From Phytophthora quininea (lineage: Eukaryota; Oomycota; Peronosporomycetes; Peronosporales; Peronosporaceae), in the NCBI GenBank assembly GCA_011947345.1, contig JAAVTG010000565.1:460429-524428 (forward strand): a stretch of 64,000 bases of DNA. Reading direction: 5' to 3'. Within the stretch, counting starts at the first letter, position 1, and the number at the start of each line of letters is the position of its first letter. Position numbers and translations under genes: made by a program. The notes under the pieces were generated by a model. That model had not been told where the DNA came from. It made no database searches and worked only from the letters and a program-made list of their open reading frames with translations. Below are positions 47,431 to 60,243 of the stretch, in pieces.

Positions 47431-48300
47431 CTATCTTCGCTGAAACCGTTGAATCAATGGGCGAAACCTGATGGCGAGCTGGATGCTGCGGTATCGTAAC
47501 GGGGAAGTCCGGGGCACCACCACTGGTCGTTTGGATGTCAAGTTGGTTAGCGTCAGCGTGAGTGCTGATGTTCTGGTTGGCCGGAGAAGGAGTGAAATCG
47601 TTGCTGGAGGAAGGTGCGAAGTTGTTGCCCGCCCCACCACTCTGCTGCAGTATGGTTAGTAAAGCATCTTGTCAAACCGTTGGTTTTCCATTTGTGCTAG
47701 TTGCAGACAAAGCTTTATCTCGGCACAATGCTCTAGCTTTTCCTCTACCACTGCTGTTTCTTCTCGTCTGGGTCTGCCCCAACCTCCTCGCGCATCATGT
47801 CAAAAATGCTTTCCTTGAACCGCTTGTTGGGCTTATTGTTCGCTGCTTTATCGTCGGTACCATTAGTACCGCGCTTCTTCATCCGCGTCATGGCAGCATC
47901 TCGCATCTCCTTACCGGCGTTTTCTTCGGTCCGTTGTTTGTCCTTTTTTGTTCACGAGTTTTCTTCGCCTCAGCTCGATTGTGCTCATCAACCAACTGGA
48001 CAAAGCTGTCCGTTAGCAGTTACATTTTCTCCGAAAACTTTTGGCTGATATCGATGCTCTTTCAGAAGAATCGTCGAATTTCCGATAAGCCGCCACTAAG
48101 TTGTTGAATTTGGGTTGGGCAAATTTGCGTGTGATGGATCCTTCTTCCTGAATTTCTTGATAAACTTCAGCTTTTCTGTAAGAATACCCCAGGTCTTCAA
48201 AATTTTACCCGTAGCAGCCATGAACGGGCGGTCAGCTTGTACTTGACGAAGCAGAAAGAGATCGTCTTTCCTGGGGAAGTTTTTGCTGATGAATTTCCGC
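47431..48300 (-). pseudogene. Decayed SANT/Myb-like gene of an oomycete multigene family
   Basis: Reading leftward, the segment near 48290-48110 gives NFPRKDDLFLLRQVQADRPF and KILKTWGILTEKLKF, matching the common oomycete pattern of a Myb/SANT-like helix set (DED-LLRQV-PF-A-G--W--L). Further on, in other frames and past several stops, come LTDSFVQLVDEHNRAEAKK, GKEMRDAAMTRMKKR and ESIFDMMREEVGADPDEKKQ, typical of the same family's C-terminal half. At least three stops and several frame changes separate the parts. They are too many and too varied to be single-base consensus slips. No intact start was found. Members of this family are frequent and often degraded in oomycete genomes. Confidence 0.55.
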
Positions 48301-49730
48301 CAACGGACACTGTAGTCTTCTCCGTACGTGACGCTGATGCAGCATCTGCGTTTGAATGCCGCTAGTAGTGACATCAGCATCGCTAGAGATATCGCTATCC
48401 CCTTAATGATGTACCAGGCGCTCTTCCGAGTGGTTGCCCTCGTTATCATCCTTTCCATAATCTTCTTCACTTAAGTATGAGGAACTGCCGGCAGAGGACC
48501 GTTCGACATCCATGCGAAGGCCTCTTCCCGCACTTGCCCCCGACGGGTCGGATCGAACCCGTCCAGCACGACCAACGAGAGCATGCAACTCGAGCATATG
48601 TCCGCTATGAGCCGTCAGCAAGACGTGACACGTCGGCATGAGTTAAGACTTCGCCTTTCGAACTCGTGTGGAAGGTAACGTCTTAGAATCGACAGCTTTC
48701 CGAGCAAGTCGCTGCCTCGGAAAGGGGCTCTTGAGGAGCCCCTACAGAATGCCAGCGATGCTGACACGCTTGAACGGCAGCCTTCCCATTCCAAGAAGCA
48801 GCAGCGATTGCGCAGTAGATAAGCAAATGAGATCGCTTTGTAGAAGACCGTCTCCAAAGCCACTTAACTTGCCGCGATCATATCAGTCAAATTGATGCAC
48901 CCCGTCGCTGCTGCCCCTCTGACATCTAATCGAGTCGAAGGCTCGACGGTACGAGGGTGTGTGGTAGCTTTTTCTGATTCCGTGTCTGGATCCCTTTCCT
49001 CTTTCGGCATCGGATCGGGATCCGTGTTGCTCGATAACACTCTAACCACTCGGCGCTCAAAACGGAAACCTAGGTGCCTATCAGTCCCACCATATTCCAC
49101 AAATCCAGCAGAAAGCTTCTGTATGAACATCCATGATGACTGCGTTCTTTTCGACGCCGTGGAAAGTAACGGCGAATGAAATAATTCGAATCTGTTTCCG
49201 TTACCAAAGCGACATGGAGAAAGCTATCCAATCCTTCCATATAGGTCAAAACGATGCGCGCCTCATCTTGAGACTCCCTCCATTTTTAAAGCACGGTGTT
49301 TACTGTGGGTACCTTCTGAAAACCGTGCGAGAGAATAATGTCTGAACTGCTGCTTTGGCGGAGTGGATGAATGAAATTCGCTGATCGTACGGTACATTTG
49401 CACACGACGCCCGAGACTGGGGGCTCCCCGATATCTATGGGATGAATGCAGCTTACTTTGTGTAACCGTCGGTGGGGCAAGTCGCTCTCCTTATATGACT
49501 TGAGGGAGATATGCACCTTGGTCAAGGCGAACCATCTTGGCGAGATGAAGGGACATTGGTCACTACGCGGAAATCTTCACGTAGCGCTGGATTGGGTAGT
49601 CAACAGTGGTCGAGTCTCTCGAGATCAGAGATCAACAGGCTAGACGTCTCCTAGACCCTTGAGTTACCTTCGCATGGTGTAATGGCCTTGTTATTTTCCA
49701 GTTGCTTGCGGCTTCCTTTACGAGGGGAGG
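48301..49730. other. Region before the tandem array, with a tRNA-like relic
   Basis: No protein gene is supported. A tRNA-like segment is listed separately at 48975-49055. Another short segment near 48540-48600 (minus strand) has a GGTTCGATCC box within an ACGGGT...ACCCGT stem, but no complete cloverleaf. The region ends at the sharp start of the tandem array. Confidence 0.4.
48975..49055 (-). other. tRNA-derived relic (possible SINE head)
   Basis: On the minus strand GCGCCGAGTGGTTAGAGTG matches the acceptor end and A box of a class II (Leu/Ser) tRNA, and CGATCCGATGCC further on could be a worn B box. No full cloverleaf forms, so it is a relic or the head of a tRNA-derived short interspersed element. 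Confidence 0.35.
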
Positions 49731-49802
49731 CACGACACGGATCCCTGTAATGCGAAGACTTTTGGAAGCTTGGCGCAGGGCGCGGTGTGGGCGCGGTGTG
49801 AG

Positions 49803-49852
49803 TGCGTTGTGCGTTGTGCGTTGTGCGTTGTGCGTTGTGCGTTGTGCGTGTG
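49803..49852 (+). repeat. TGCGTTG minisatellite (first unit; recurs in every unit)
   Basis: About six copies of a 7-base TGCGTTG repeat. The number changes from unit to unit (about three to six), so it is an internal variable tract about 220-270 bases before each tRNA. Confidence 0.85.
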
Positions 49853-50071
49853 GGTTGTTTGTGGAGTCGTTAGCCTGAAATCGCGAGTACCTCTACAAAT
49901 TAATATCCTTGCTGTGCCTGTCACGCCTCCTACAGAGTGCGTATGGGGCGCGTGAGGCGACGGTTGAAAGGCTGTGGTAGTGTATGAGGGGAATTAGTGT
50001 ATGGGTGTGGTGCTGTGGCTATTTGTGTGCAGCTGTGCGCGGGATTTTGTGGCGCGAGTGTATTTTGTGTT

Positions 50072-50152
50072 GTCAGTGTGCCCGAGCGGTCTAAGGGGTA
50101 GACTCAAGTTCTACTGTGTTCGCACTCGTGGGTTCAAATCCCACCGCTGACA
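50072..50152 (+). tRNA. tRNA-Leu(CAA), array copy 1
   Basis: Cloverleaf: acceptor GTCAGTG/CGCTGAC, D-arm CCC/GGG, anticodon stem GTAGA/TCTAC around loop CTCAAGT (anticodon CAA, decodes UUG), variable-arm stem GTG/CAC with loop TTCG, T-arm GTGGG/CCCAC with TTCAAAT, discriminator A. The long variable arm confirms class II. No intron. This copy has four G after CTAA, so base 26 is missing (81 bases). Confidence 0.93.
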
Positions 50153-50221
50153 GTCAATTGTATAATTGTATGCGACCGCATCGCCCACGTGGAGGGGAAC
50201 TTGTTGCTCGCGTCTGGACTC

Positions 50222-50226
50222 TTTTT
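50222..50226 (+). terminator. First T-tract after the tRNA (recurs in every unit)
   Basis: TTTTT is the first run of four or more T downstream of the tRNA, 70 bases after its end. RNA polymerase III stops at such tracts, so the primary transcript probably carries a trailer of about 70 bases. The same CTTTTTCG block follows each copy. Confidence 0.55.
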
Positions 50227-50470
50227 CGCCGACATTTTTGCCTTGGCACGACCTAGCAGGAGGCGTTTATCCCCTCTGTAATCGCTTCGCTATTTCGCCC
50301 AGACAACAGTCTACGCCCGCGCTCCTTAGCCTCTCTGTCTGTGTGCTCTCGATGGCTTCGTTAGCGCTTCGACTAGTTTCACAGAGCAAGATTTCCCGGC
50401 CTCCCGAGTTCGGTCTTGCTTTGCCCGCTTCTATAGCGACTCTCTGCGCATTTCAGTCTGCCGTACCACA

Positions 50471-50520
50471 GCACGACACCACGACAGCACGACACCACGA
50501 CAGCACGACACCACGACAGC
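50471..50520 (+). repeat. CACGACAG/CACGACAC minisatellite (first unit; recurs in every unit)
   Basis: Alternating copies of GCACGACA and CCACGACA, different in number and order in each unit. It is the most variable part of the unit and may help tell units apart. Confidence 0.85.
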
Positions 50521-51506
50521 ATCATTTCAGCGGTGGCACGACAGGGCTCACGGTCGAACGCACATCAAGCTCTGTGACTGATTGCGGCTCGGAGGATCAT
50601 CAAATTTCCAAACACCTGATTGAGCGAGCTGCAACATCGCGTGATGTCTACGTGGATGGCGCATTCACTTGATGCCGGGCTGGTATGTGGTCGATGCACT
50701 CGAGCGACATGATCCAAACCGTGCCTCTGCAAGAGAACGGTTACACAAGGAGGCAGAATTTGCCAGACGCCATCTGTGCAGCAGAAGCCAAAGGACGCCG
50801 TGGAGTGTTTGCGTCGCAGCTATTTGACCCCTGAAGTCCGTCAGCGAGGCGCTCCGATTGAGCGCATTTCTGGAAAGAAAATACTACGAGTTCGCGCTGG
50901 ACAGCCAAGGGGGCGCCAATGGAAGCGATTCGCAGCGTCAGTGCTCTTTCTGGCGAACCAGCCGACTGATCGCGAGGCTCTTGATGGCGTTCCTGGCCAC
51001 ACGCTGCAATGTGCGGTGTGTTAATAGGGCGTTGAAGCCAGCCCGTTGCACCACAAAAGGAAGGTGAATCTCGCGCATACAAGGTCCGAATGAGTCGAGC
51101 TAGCTTTCGCCAGGGATTGAAGGAGATGTCCAGGGCGCCAATGCATGGACTTTTGCAGGCTGTGACACGATGGGGGGAGGCACGACACGGATCCCTGTAA
51201 TGCGAAGACTTTTGGAAGCTTGGCGCAGGGCGCGGTGTGGCGCGGTGTGAGTGCGTTGTGCGTTGTGCGTTGTGCGTTGTGCGTGTGGGTTGTTTGTGGA
51301 GTCGTTAGCCTGAAATCGCGAGTACCTCTACAAATTAATATCCTTGCTGTGCCTGTCACGCCTCCTACAGAGTGCGTATGGGGCGCGTGAGGCGACGGTT
51401 GAAAGGCTGTGGTAGTGTATGAGGGGAATTAGTGTATGGGTGTGGTGCTGTGGCTATTTGTGTGCAGCTGTGCGCGGGATTTTGTGGCGCGAGTGTATTT
51501 TGTGTT

Positions 51507-51588
51507 GTCAGTGTGCCCGAGCGGTCTAAGGGGGTAGACTCAAGTTCTACTGTGTTCGCACTCGTGGGTTCAAATCCCACCGCTGACA
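51507..51588 (+). tRNA. tRNA-Leu(CAA), array copy 2
   Basis: Same cloverleaf as copy 1 but with five G after CTAA, which supplies base 26 between D-stem and anticodon stem (82 bases, the canonical form). Confidence 0.95.
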
Positions 51589-52935
51589 GTCAATTGTATA
51601 ATTGTATGCGACCGCATCGCCCACGTGGAGGGGAACTTGTTGCTCGCGTCTGGACTCTTTTTCGCCGACATTTTTGCCTTGGCACGACCTAGCAGGAGGC
51701 GTTTATCCCCTCTGTAATCGCTTCGCTATTTCGCCCAGACAACAGTCTACGCCCGCGCTCCTTAGCCTCTCTGTCTGTGTGCTCTCGATGGCTTCGTTAG
51801 CGCTTCGACTAGTTTCACAGAGCAAGATTTCCCGGCCTCCCGAGTTCGGTCTTGCTTTGCCCGCTTCTATAGCGACTCTCTGCGCATTTCAGTCTGCCGT
51901 ACCACAGCACGACAGCACGACAGCACGACAGCACGACACCACGACAGCATCATTTCAGCGGTGGCACGACAGGGCTCACGTTCGAACGCACATCAAGCTC
52001 TGTGACTGATTGCGGCTCGGAGGATCATCAAATTTCCAAACACCTGATTGAGCGAGCTGCAACATCGCGTGATGTCTACGTGGATGGCGCATTCACTTGA
52101 TGCCGGGCTGGTATGTGGTCGATGCACTCGAGCGACATGATCCAAACCGTGCCTCTGCAAGAGAACGGTTACACAAGGAGGCAGAATTTGCCAGACGCCA
52201 TCTGTGCAGCAGAAGCCAAAGGACGCCGTGGAGTGTTTGCGTCGCAGCTATTTGACCCCTGAAGTCCGTCAGCGAGGCGCTCCGATTGAGCGCATTTCTG
52301 GAAAGAAAATACTACGAGTTTGCGCTGGACAGCCAAGGGGGCGCCAATGGAAGCGATTCGCAGCGTCAGTGCTCTTTCTGGCGAACCAGCCGACTGATCG
52401 CGAGGCTCTTGATGGCGTTCCTGGCCACACGCTGCAATGTGCGGTGTGTTAATAGGGCGTTGAAGCCAGCCCGTTGCGCCACAAAAGGAAGGTGAATCTC
52501 GCGCATACAAGGTCCGAATGAGTCGAGCTAGCTTTCGCCAGGGATTGAAGGAGATGTCCAGGGCGCCAATGCATGGACTTTTGCAGGCTGTGACACGATG
52601 GGGGGAGGCACGACACGGATCCCTGTAATGCGAAGACTTTTGGAAGCTTGGCGCAGGGCGCGGTGTGGGCGCGGTGTGAGTGCGTTGTGCGTTGTGCGTT
52701 GTGCGTTGTGCGTGTGGGTTGTTTGTGGAGTCGTTAGCCTGAAATCGCGAGTACCTCTACAAATTAATATCCTTGCTGTGCCTGTCACGCCTCCTACAGA
52801 GTGCGTATGGGGCGCGTGAGGCGACGGTTGAAAGGCTGTGGTAGTGTATGAGGGGAATTAGTGTATGGGTGTGGTGCTGTGGCTATTTGTGTGCAGCTGT
52901 GCGCGGGATTTTGTGGCGCGAGTGTATTTTGTGTT

Positions 52936-53016
52936 GTCAGTGTGCCCGAGCGGTCTAAGGGGTAGACTCAAGTTCTACTGTGTTCGCACTCGTGGGTTCA
53001 AATCCCACCGCTGACA
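52936..53016 (+). tRNA. tRNA-Leu(CAA), array copy 3
   Basis: Identical to copy 1, with the four-G form (81 bases). Confidence 0.93.
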
Positions 53017-54377
53017 GTCAATTGTATAATTGTATGCGACCGCATCGCCCACGTGGAGGGGAACTTGTTGCTCGCGTCTGGACTCTTTTTCGCCGACATT
53101 TTTGCCTTGGCACGACCTAGCAGGAGGCGTTTATCCCCTCTGTAATCGCTTCGCTATTTCGCCCAGACAACAGTCTACGCCCGCGCTCCTTAGCCTCTCT
53201 GTCTGTGTGCTCTCGATGGCTTCGTTAGCGCTTCGACTAGTTTCACAGAGCAAGATTTCCCGGCCTCCCGAGTTCGGTCTTGCTTTGCCCGCTTCTATAG
53301 CGACTCTCTGCGCATTTCAGTCTGCCGTACCACAGCACGACACCACGACAGCACGACACCACGACAGCACGACAGCACGACACCACGACAGCATCATTTC
53401 AGCGGTGGCACGACAGGGCTCACGGTCGAACGCACATCAAGCTCTGTGACTGATTGCGGCTCGGAGGATCATCAAATTTCCAAACACCTGATTGAGCGAG
53501 CTGCAACATCGCGTGATGTCTACGTGGATGGCGCATTCACTTGATGCCGGGCTGGTATGTGGTCGATGCACTCGAGCGACATGATCCAAACCGTGCCTCT
53601 GCAAGAGAACGGTTACACAAGGAGGCAGAATTTGCCAGACGCCATCTGTGCAGCAGAAGCCAAAGGACGCCGTGGAGTGTTTGCGTCGCAGCTATTTGAC
53701 CCCTGAAGTCCGTCAGCGAGGCGCTCCGATTGAGCGCATTTCTGGAAAGAAAATACTACGAGTTCGCGCTGGACAGCCAAGGGGCGCCAATGGAAGCGAT
53801 TCGCAGCGTCAGTGCTCTTTCTGGCGAACCAGCCGACTGATCGCGAGGCTCTTGATGGCGTTCCTGGCCACACGCTGCAATGTGCGGTGTGTTAATAGGG
53901 CGTTGAAGCCAGCCCGTTGCGCCACAAAAGGAAGGTGAATCTCGCGCATACAAGGTCCGAATGAGTCGAGCTAGCTTTCGCCAGGGATTGAAGGAGATGT
54001 CCAGGGCGCCAATGCATGGACTTTTGCAGGCTGTGACACGATGGGGGGAGGCACGACACGGATCCCTGTAATGCGAAGACTTTTGGAAGCTTGGCGCAGG
54101 GCGCGGTGTGGGCGCGGTGTGAGTGCGTTGTGCGTTGTGCGTTGTGCGTGTGGGTTGTGTTTGTTTGTGGAGTCGTTAGCCTGAAATCGCGAGTACCTCT
54201 ACAAATTAATATCCTTGCTGTGCCTGTCACGCCTCCTACAGAGTGCGTATGGGGCGCGTGAGGCGACGGTTGAAAGGCTGTGGTAGTGTATGAGGGGAAT
54301 TAGTGTATGGGTGTGGTGCTGTGGCTATTTGTGTGCAGCTGTGCGCGGGATTTTGTGGCGCGAGTGTATTTTGTGTT

Positions 54378-54459
54378 GTCAGTGTGCCCGAGCGGTCTAA
54401 GGGGGTAGACTCAAGTTCTACTGTGTTCGCACTCGTGGGTTCAAATCCCACCGCTGACA
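54378..54459 (+). tRNA. tRNA-Leu(CAA), array copy 4
   Basis: Identical to copy 2, with the five-G canonical form (82 bases). Confidence 0.95.
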
Positions 54460-55824
54460 GTCAATTGTATAATTGTATGCGACCGCATCGCCCACGTGGA
54501 GGGGAACTTGTTGCTCGCGTCTGGACTCTTTTTCGCCGACATTTTTGCCTTGGCACGACCTAGCAGGAGGCGTTTATCCCCTCTGTAATCGCTTCGCTAT
54601 TTCGCCCAGACAACAGTCTACGCCCGCGCTCCTTAGCCTCTCTGTCTGTGTGCTCTCGATGGCTTCGTTAGCGCTTCGACTAGTTTCACAGAGCAAGATT
54701 TCCCGGCCTCCCGAGTTCGGTCTTGCTTTGCCCGCTTCTATAGCGACTCTCTGCGCATTTCAGTCTGCCGTACCACAGCACGACACCACGACAGCACGAC
54801 ACCACGACAGCACGACAGCACGACACCACGACAGCATCATTTCAGCGGTGGCACGACAGGGCTCACGGTCGAACGCACATCAAGCTCTGTGACTGATTGC
54901 GGCTCGGAGGATCATCAAATTTCCAAACACCTGATTGAGCGAGCTGCAACATCGCGTGATGTCTACGTGGATGGCGCATTCACTTGATGCCGGGCTGGTA
55001 TGTGGTCGATGCACTCGAGCGACATGATCCAAACCGTGCCTCTGCAAGAGAACGGTTACACAAGGAGGCAGAATTTGCCAGACGCCATCTGTGCAGCAGA
55101 AGCCAAAGGACGCCGTGGAGTGTTTGCGTCGCAGCTATTTGACCCCTGAAGTCCGTCAGCGAGGCGCTCCGATTGAGCGCATTTCTGGAAAGAAAATACT
55201 ACGAGTTCGCGCTGGACAGCCAAGGGGCGCCAATGGAAGCGATTCGCAGCGTCAGTGCTCTTTCTGGCGAACCAGCCGACTGATCGCGAGGCTCTTGATG
55301 GCGTTCCTGGCCACACGCTGCAATGTGCGGTGTGTTAATAGGGCGTTGAAGCCAGCCCGTTGCGCCACAAAAGGAAGGTGAATCTCGCGCATACAAGGTC
55401 CGAATGAGTCGAGCTAGCTTTCGCCAGGGATTGAAGGAGATGTCCAGGGCGCCAATGCATGGACTTTTGCAGGCTGTGACACGATGGGGGGAGGCACGAC
55501 ACGGATCCCTGTAATGCGAAGACTTTTGGAAGCTTGGCGCAGGGCGCGGTGTGGGCGCGGTGTGAGTGCGTTGTGCGTTGTGCGTTGTGCGTTGTGCGTT
55601 GTGCGTGTTTGTTTGTGGAGTCGTTAGCCTGAAATCGCGAGTACCTCTACAAATTAATATCCTTGCTGTGCCTGTCACGCCTCCTACAGAGTGCGTATGG
55701 GGCGCGTGAGGCGACGGTTGAAAGGCTGTGGTAGTGTATGAGGGAATTAGTGTATGGGTGTGGTGCTGTGGCTATTTGTGTGCAGCTGTGCGCGGGATTT
55801 TGTGGCGCGAGTGTATTTTGTGTT

Positions 55825-55906
55825 GTCAGTGTGCCCGAGCGGTCTAAGGGGGTAGACTCAAGTTCTACTGTGTTCGCACTCGTGGGTTCAAATCCCACCG
55901 CTGACA
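55825..55906 (+). tRNA. tRNA-Leu(CAA), array copy 5
   Basis: Five-G canonical form (82 bases). Confidence 0.95.
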
Positions 55907-57251
55907 GTCAATTGTATAATTGTATGCGACCGCATCGCCCACGTGGAGGAACTTGTTGCTCGCGTCTGGACTCTTTTTCGCCGACATTTTTGCCTTGGCA
56001 CGACCTAGCAGGAGGCGTTTATCCCCTCTGTAATCGCTTCGCTATTTCGCCCAGACAACAGTCTACGCCCGCGCTCCTTAGCCTCTCTGTCTGTGTGCTC
56101 TCGATGGCTTCGTTAGCGCTTCGACTAGTTTCACAGAGCAAGATTTCCCGGCCTCCCGAGTTCGGTCTTGCTTTGCCCGCTTCTATAGCGACTCTCTGCG
56201 CATTTCAGTCTGCCGTACCACAGCACGACACACACGACAGCACGACAGCACGACACCACGACACCACGACAGCATCATTTCAGCGGTGGCACGACAGGGC
56301 TCACGGTCGAACGCACATCAAGCTCTGTGACTGATTGCGGCTCGGAGGATCATCAAATTTCCAAACACCTGATTGAGCGAGCTGCAACATCGCGTGATGT
56401 CTACGTGGATGGCGCATTCACTTGATGCCGGGCTGGTATGTGGTCGATGCACTCGAGCGACATGATCCAAACCGTGCCTCTGCAAGAGAACGGTTACACA
56501 AGGAGGCAGAATTTGCCAGACGCCATCTGTGCAGCAGAAGCCAAAGGACGCCGTGGAGTGTTTGCGTCGCAGCTATTTGACCCCTGAAGTCCGTCAGCGA
56601 GGCGCTCCGATTGAGCGCATTTCTGGAAAGAAAATACTACGAGTTCGCGCTGGACAGCCAAGGGGGCGCCAATGGAAGCGATTCGCAGCGTCAGTGCTCT
56701 TTCTGGCGAACCAGCCGACTGATCGCGAGGCTCTTGATGGCGTTCCTGGCCACACGCTGCAATGTGCGGTGTGTTAATAGGGCGTTGAAGCCAGCCCGTT
56801 GCGCCACAAAAGGAAGGTGAATCTCGCGCATACAAGGTCCGAATGAGTCGAGCTAGCTTTCGCCAGGGATTGAAGGAGATGTCCAGGGCGCCAATGCATG
56901 GACTTTTGCAGGCTGTGACACGATGGGGGGGGCACGACACGGATCCCTGTAATGCGAAGACTTTTGGAAGCTTGGCGCAGGGCGCGGTGTGGGCGCGGTG
57001 TGAGTGCGTTGTGCGTTGTGCGTTGTGCGTGTGGGTTGTTTGTGGAGTCGTTAGCCTGAAATCGCGAGTACCTCTACAAATTAATATCCTTGCTGTGCCT
57101 GTCACGCCTCCTACAGAGTGCGTATGGGGCGCGTGAGGCGACGGTTGAAAGGCTGTGGTAGTGTATGAGGGAATTAGTGTATGGGTGTGGTGCTGTGGCT
57201 ATTTGTGTGCAGCTGTGCGCGGGATTTTGTGGCGCGAGTGTATTTTGTGTT

Positions 57252-57332
57252 GTCAGTGTGCCCGAGCGGTCTAAGGGGTAGACTCAAGTTCTACTGTGTT
57301 CGCACTCGTGGGTTCAAATCCCACCGCTGACA
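57252..57332 (+). tRNA. tRNA-Leu(CAA), array copy 6
   Basis: Four-G form (81 bases). Confidence 0.93.
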
Positions 57333-58699
57333 GTCAATTGTATAATTGTATGCGACCGCATCGCCCACGTGGAGGGAACTTGTTGCTCGCGTCTGGACTC
57401 TTTTTCGCCGACATTTTTTGCCTTGGCACGACCTAGCAGGAGGCGTTTATCCCCTCTGTAATCGCTTCGCTATTTCGCCCAGACAACAGTCTACGCCCGC
57501 GCTCCTTAGCCTCTCTGTCTGTGTGCTCTCGATGGCTTCGTTAGCGCTTCGACTAGTTTCACAGAGCAAGATTTCCCGGCCTCCCGAGTTCGGTCTTGCT
57601 TTGCCCGCTTCTATAGCGACTCTCTGCGCATTTCAGTCTGCCGTACCACAGCACGACAGCACGACAGCACGACAGCACGACACCACGACAGCACGACACC
57701 ACGACAGCACGACACCACGACAGCATCATTTCAGCGGTGGCACGACAGGGCTCACGGTCGAACGCACATCAAGCTCTGTGACTGATTGCGGCTCGGAGGA
57801 TCATCAAATTTCAAACACCTGATTGAGCGAGCTGCAACATCGCGTGATGTCTACGTGGATGGCGCATTCACTTGATGCCGGGCTGGTATGTGGTCGATGC
57901 ACTCGAGCGACATGATCCAAACCGTGCCTCTGCAAGAGAACGGTTACACAAGGAGGCAGAATTTGCCAGACGCCATCTGTGCAGCAGAAGCCAAAGGACG
58001 CCGTGGAGTGTTTGCGTCGCAGCTATTTGACCCCTGAAGTCCGTCAGCGAGGCGCTCCGATTGAGCGCATTTCTGGAAAGAAAATACTACGAGTTCGCGC
58101 TGGACAGCCAAGGGGGCGCCAATGGAAGCGATTCGCAGCGTCAGTGCTCTTTCTGGCGAACCAGCCGACTGATCGCGAGGCTCTTGATGGCGTTCCTGGC
58201 CACACGCTGCAATGTGCGGTGTGTTAATAGGGCGTTGAAGCCAGCCCGTTGCGCCACAAAAGGAAGGTGAATCTCGCGCATACAAGGTCCGAATGAGTCG
58301 AGCTAGCTTTCGCCAGGGATTGAAGGAGATGTCCAGGGCGCCAATGCATGGACTTTTGCAGGCTGTGACACGATGGGGGGCACGACACGGATCCCTGTAA
58401 TGCGAAGACTTTTGGAAGCTTGGCGCAGGGCGCGGTGTGGGCGCGGTGTGAGTGCGTTGTGCGTTGTGCGTTGTGCGTGTGGGTTGTTTGTGGAGTCGTT
58501 AGCCTGAAATCGCGAGTACCTCTACAAATTAATATCCTTGCTGTGCCTGTCACGCCTCCTACAGAGTGCGTATGGGGCGCGTGAGGCGACGGTTGAAAGG
58601 CTGTGGTAGTGTATGAGGGAATTAGTGTATGGGTGTGGTGCTGTGGCTATTTGTGTGCAGCTGTGCGCGGGATTTTGTGGCGCGAGTGTATTTTGTGTT

Positions 58700-58781
58700 G
58701 TCAGTGTGCCCGAGCGGTCTAAGGGGGTAGACTCAAGTTCTACTGTGTTCGCACTCGTGGGTTCAAATCCCACCGCTGACA
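58700..58781 (+). tRNA. tRNA-Leu(CAA), array copy 7
   Basis: Five-G canonical form (82 bases). Confidence 0.95.
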
Positions 58782-60162
58782 GTCAATTGTATAATTGTAT
58801 GCGACCGCATCGCCCACGTGGAGGGGAACTTGTTGCTCGCGTCTGGACTCTTTTTCGCCGACATTTTTGCCTTGGCACGACCTAGCAGGAGGCGTTTATC
58901 CCCTCTGTAATCGCTTCGCTATTTCGCCCAGACAACAGTCTACGCCCGCGCTCCTTAGCCTCTCTGTCTGTGTGCTCTCGATGGCTTCGTTAGCGCTTCG
59001 ACTAGTTTCACAGAGCAAGATTTCCCGGCCTCCCGAGTTCGGTCTTGCTTTGCCCGCTTCTATAGCGACTCTCTGCGCATTTCAGTCTGCCGTACCACAG
59101 CACGACAGCACGACAGCACGACAGCACGACACCACGACAGCACGACACCACGACAGCACGACACCACGACAGCATCATTTCAGCGGTGGCACGACAGGGC
59201 TCACGGTCGAACGCACATCAAGCTCTGTGACTGATTGCGGCTCGGAGGATCATCAAATTTCAAACACCTGATTGAGCGAGCTGCAACATCGCGTGATGTC
59301 TACGTGGATGGCGCATTCACTTGATGCCGGGCTGGTATGTGGTCGATGCACTCGAGCGACATGATCCAAACCGTGCCTCTGCAAGAGAACGGTTACACAA
59401 GGAGGCAGAATTTGCCAGACGCCATCTGTGCAGCAGAAGCCAAAGGACGCCGTGGAGTGTTTGCGTCGCAGCTATTTGACCCCTGAAGTCCGTCAGCGAG
59501 GCGCTCCGATTGAGCGCATTTCTGGAAAGAAAATACTACGAGTTCGCGCTGGACAGCCAAGGGGGCGCCAATGGAAGCGATTCGCAGCGTCAGTGCTCTT
59601 TCTGGCGAACCAGCCGACTGATCGCGAGGCTCTTGATGGCGTTCCTGGCCACACGCTGCAATGTGCGGTGTGTTAATAGGGCGTTGAAGCCAGCCCGTTG
59701 CGCCACAAAAGGAAGGTGAATCTCGCGCATACAAGGTCCGAATGAGTCGAGCTAGCTTTCGCCAGGGATTGAAGGAGATGTCCAGGGCGCCAATGCATGG
59801 ACTTTTGCAGGCTGTGACACGATGGGGGAGGCACGACACGGATCCCTGTAATGCGAAGACTTTTGGAAGCTTGGCGCAGGGCGCGGTGTGGGCGCGGTGT
59901 GAGTGCGTTGTGCGTTGTGCGTTGTGCGTGTGCGTTGTGCGTGTGGGTTGTTTGTGGAGTCGTTAGCCTGAAATCGCGAGTACCTCTACAAATTAATATC
60001 CTTGCTGTGCCTGTCACGCCTCCTACAGAGTGCGTATGGGGCGCGTGAGGCGACGGTTGAAAGGCTGTGGTAGTGTATGAGGGAATTAGTGTATGGGTGT
60101 GGTGCTGTGGCTATTTGTGTGCAGCTGTGCGCGGATTTTGTGGCGCGAGTGTATTTTGTGTT

Positions 60163-60243
60163 GTCAGTGTGCCCGAGCGGTCTAAGGGGTAGACTCAAGT
60201 TCTACTGTGTTCGCACTCGTGGGTTCAAATCCCACCGCTGACA
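60163..60243 (+). tRNA. tRNA-Leu(CAA), array copy 8
   Basis: Four-G form (81 bases). Confidence 0.93.

Noticed and set aside
48540..48600. A complete tRNA on the minus strand near a GGTTCGATCC box
   Set aside because: The T-arm loop is one base too long and no acceptor or anticodon stems pair; kept only as a note in the region description.
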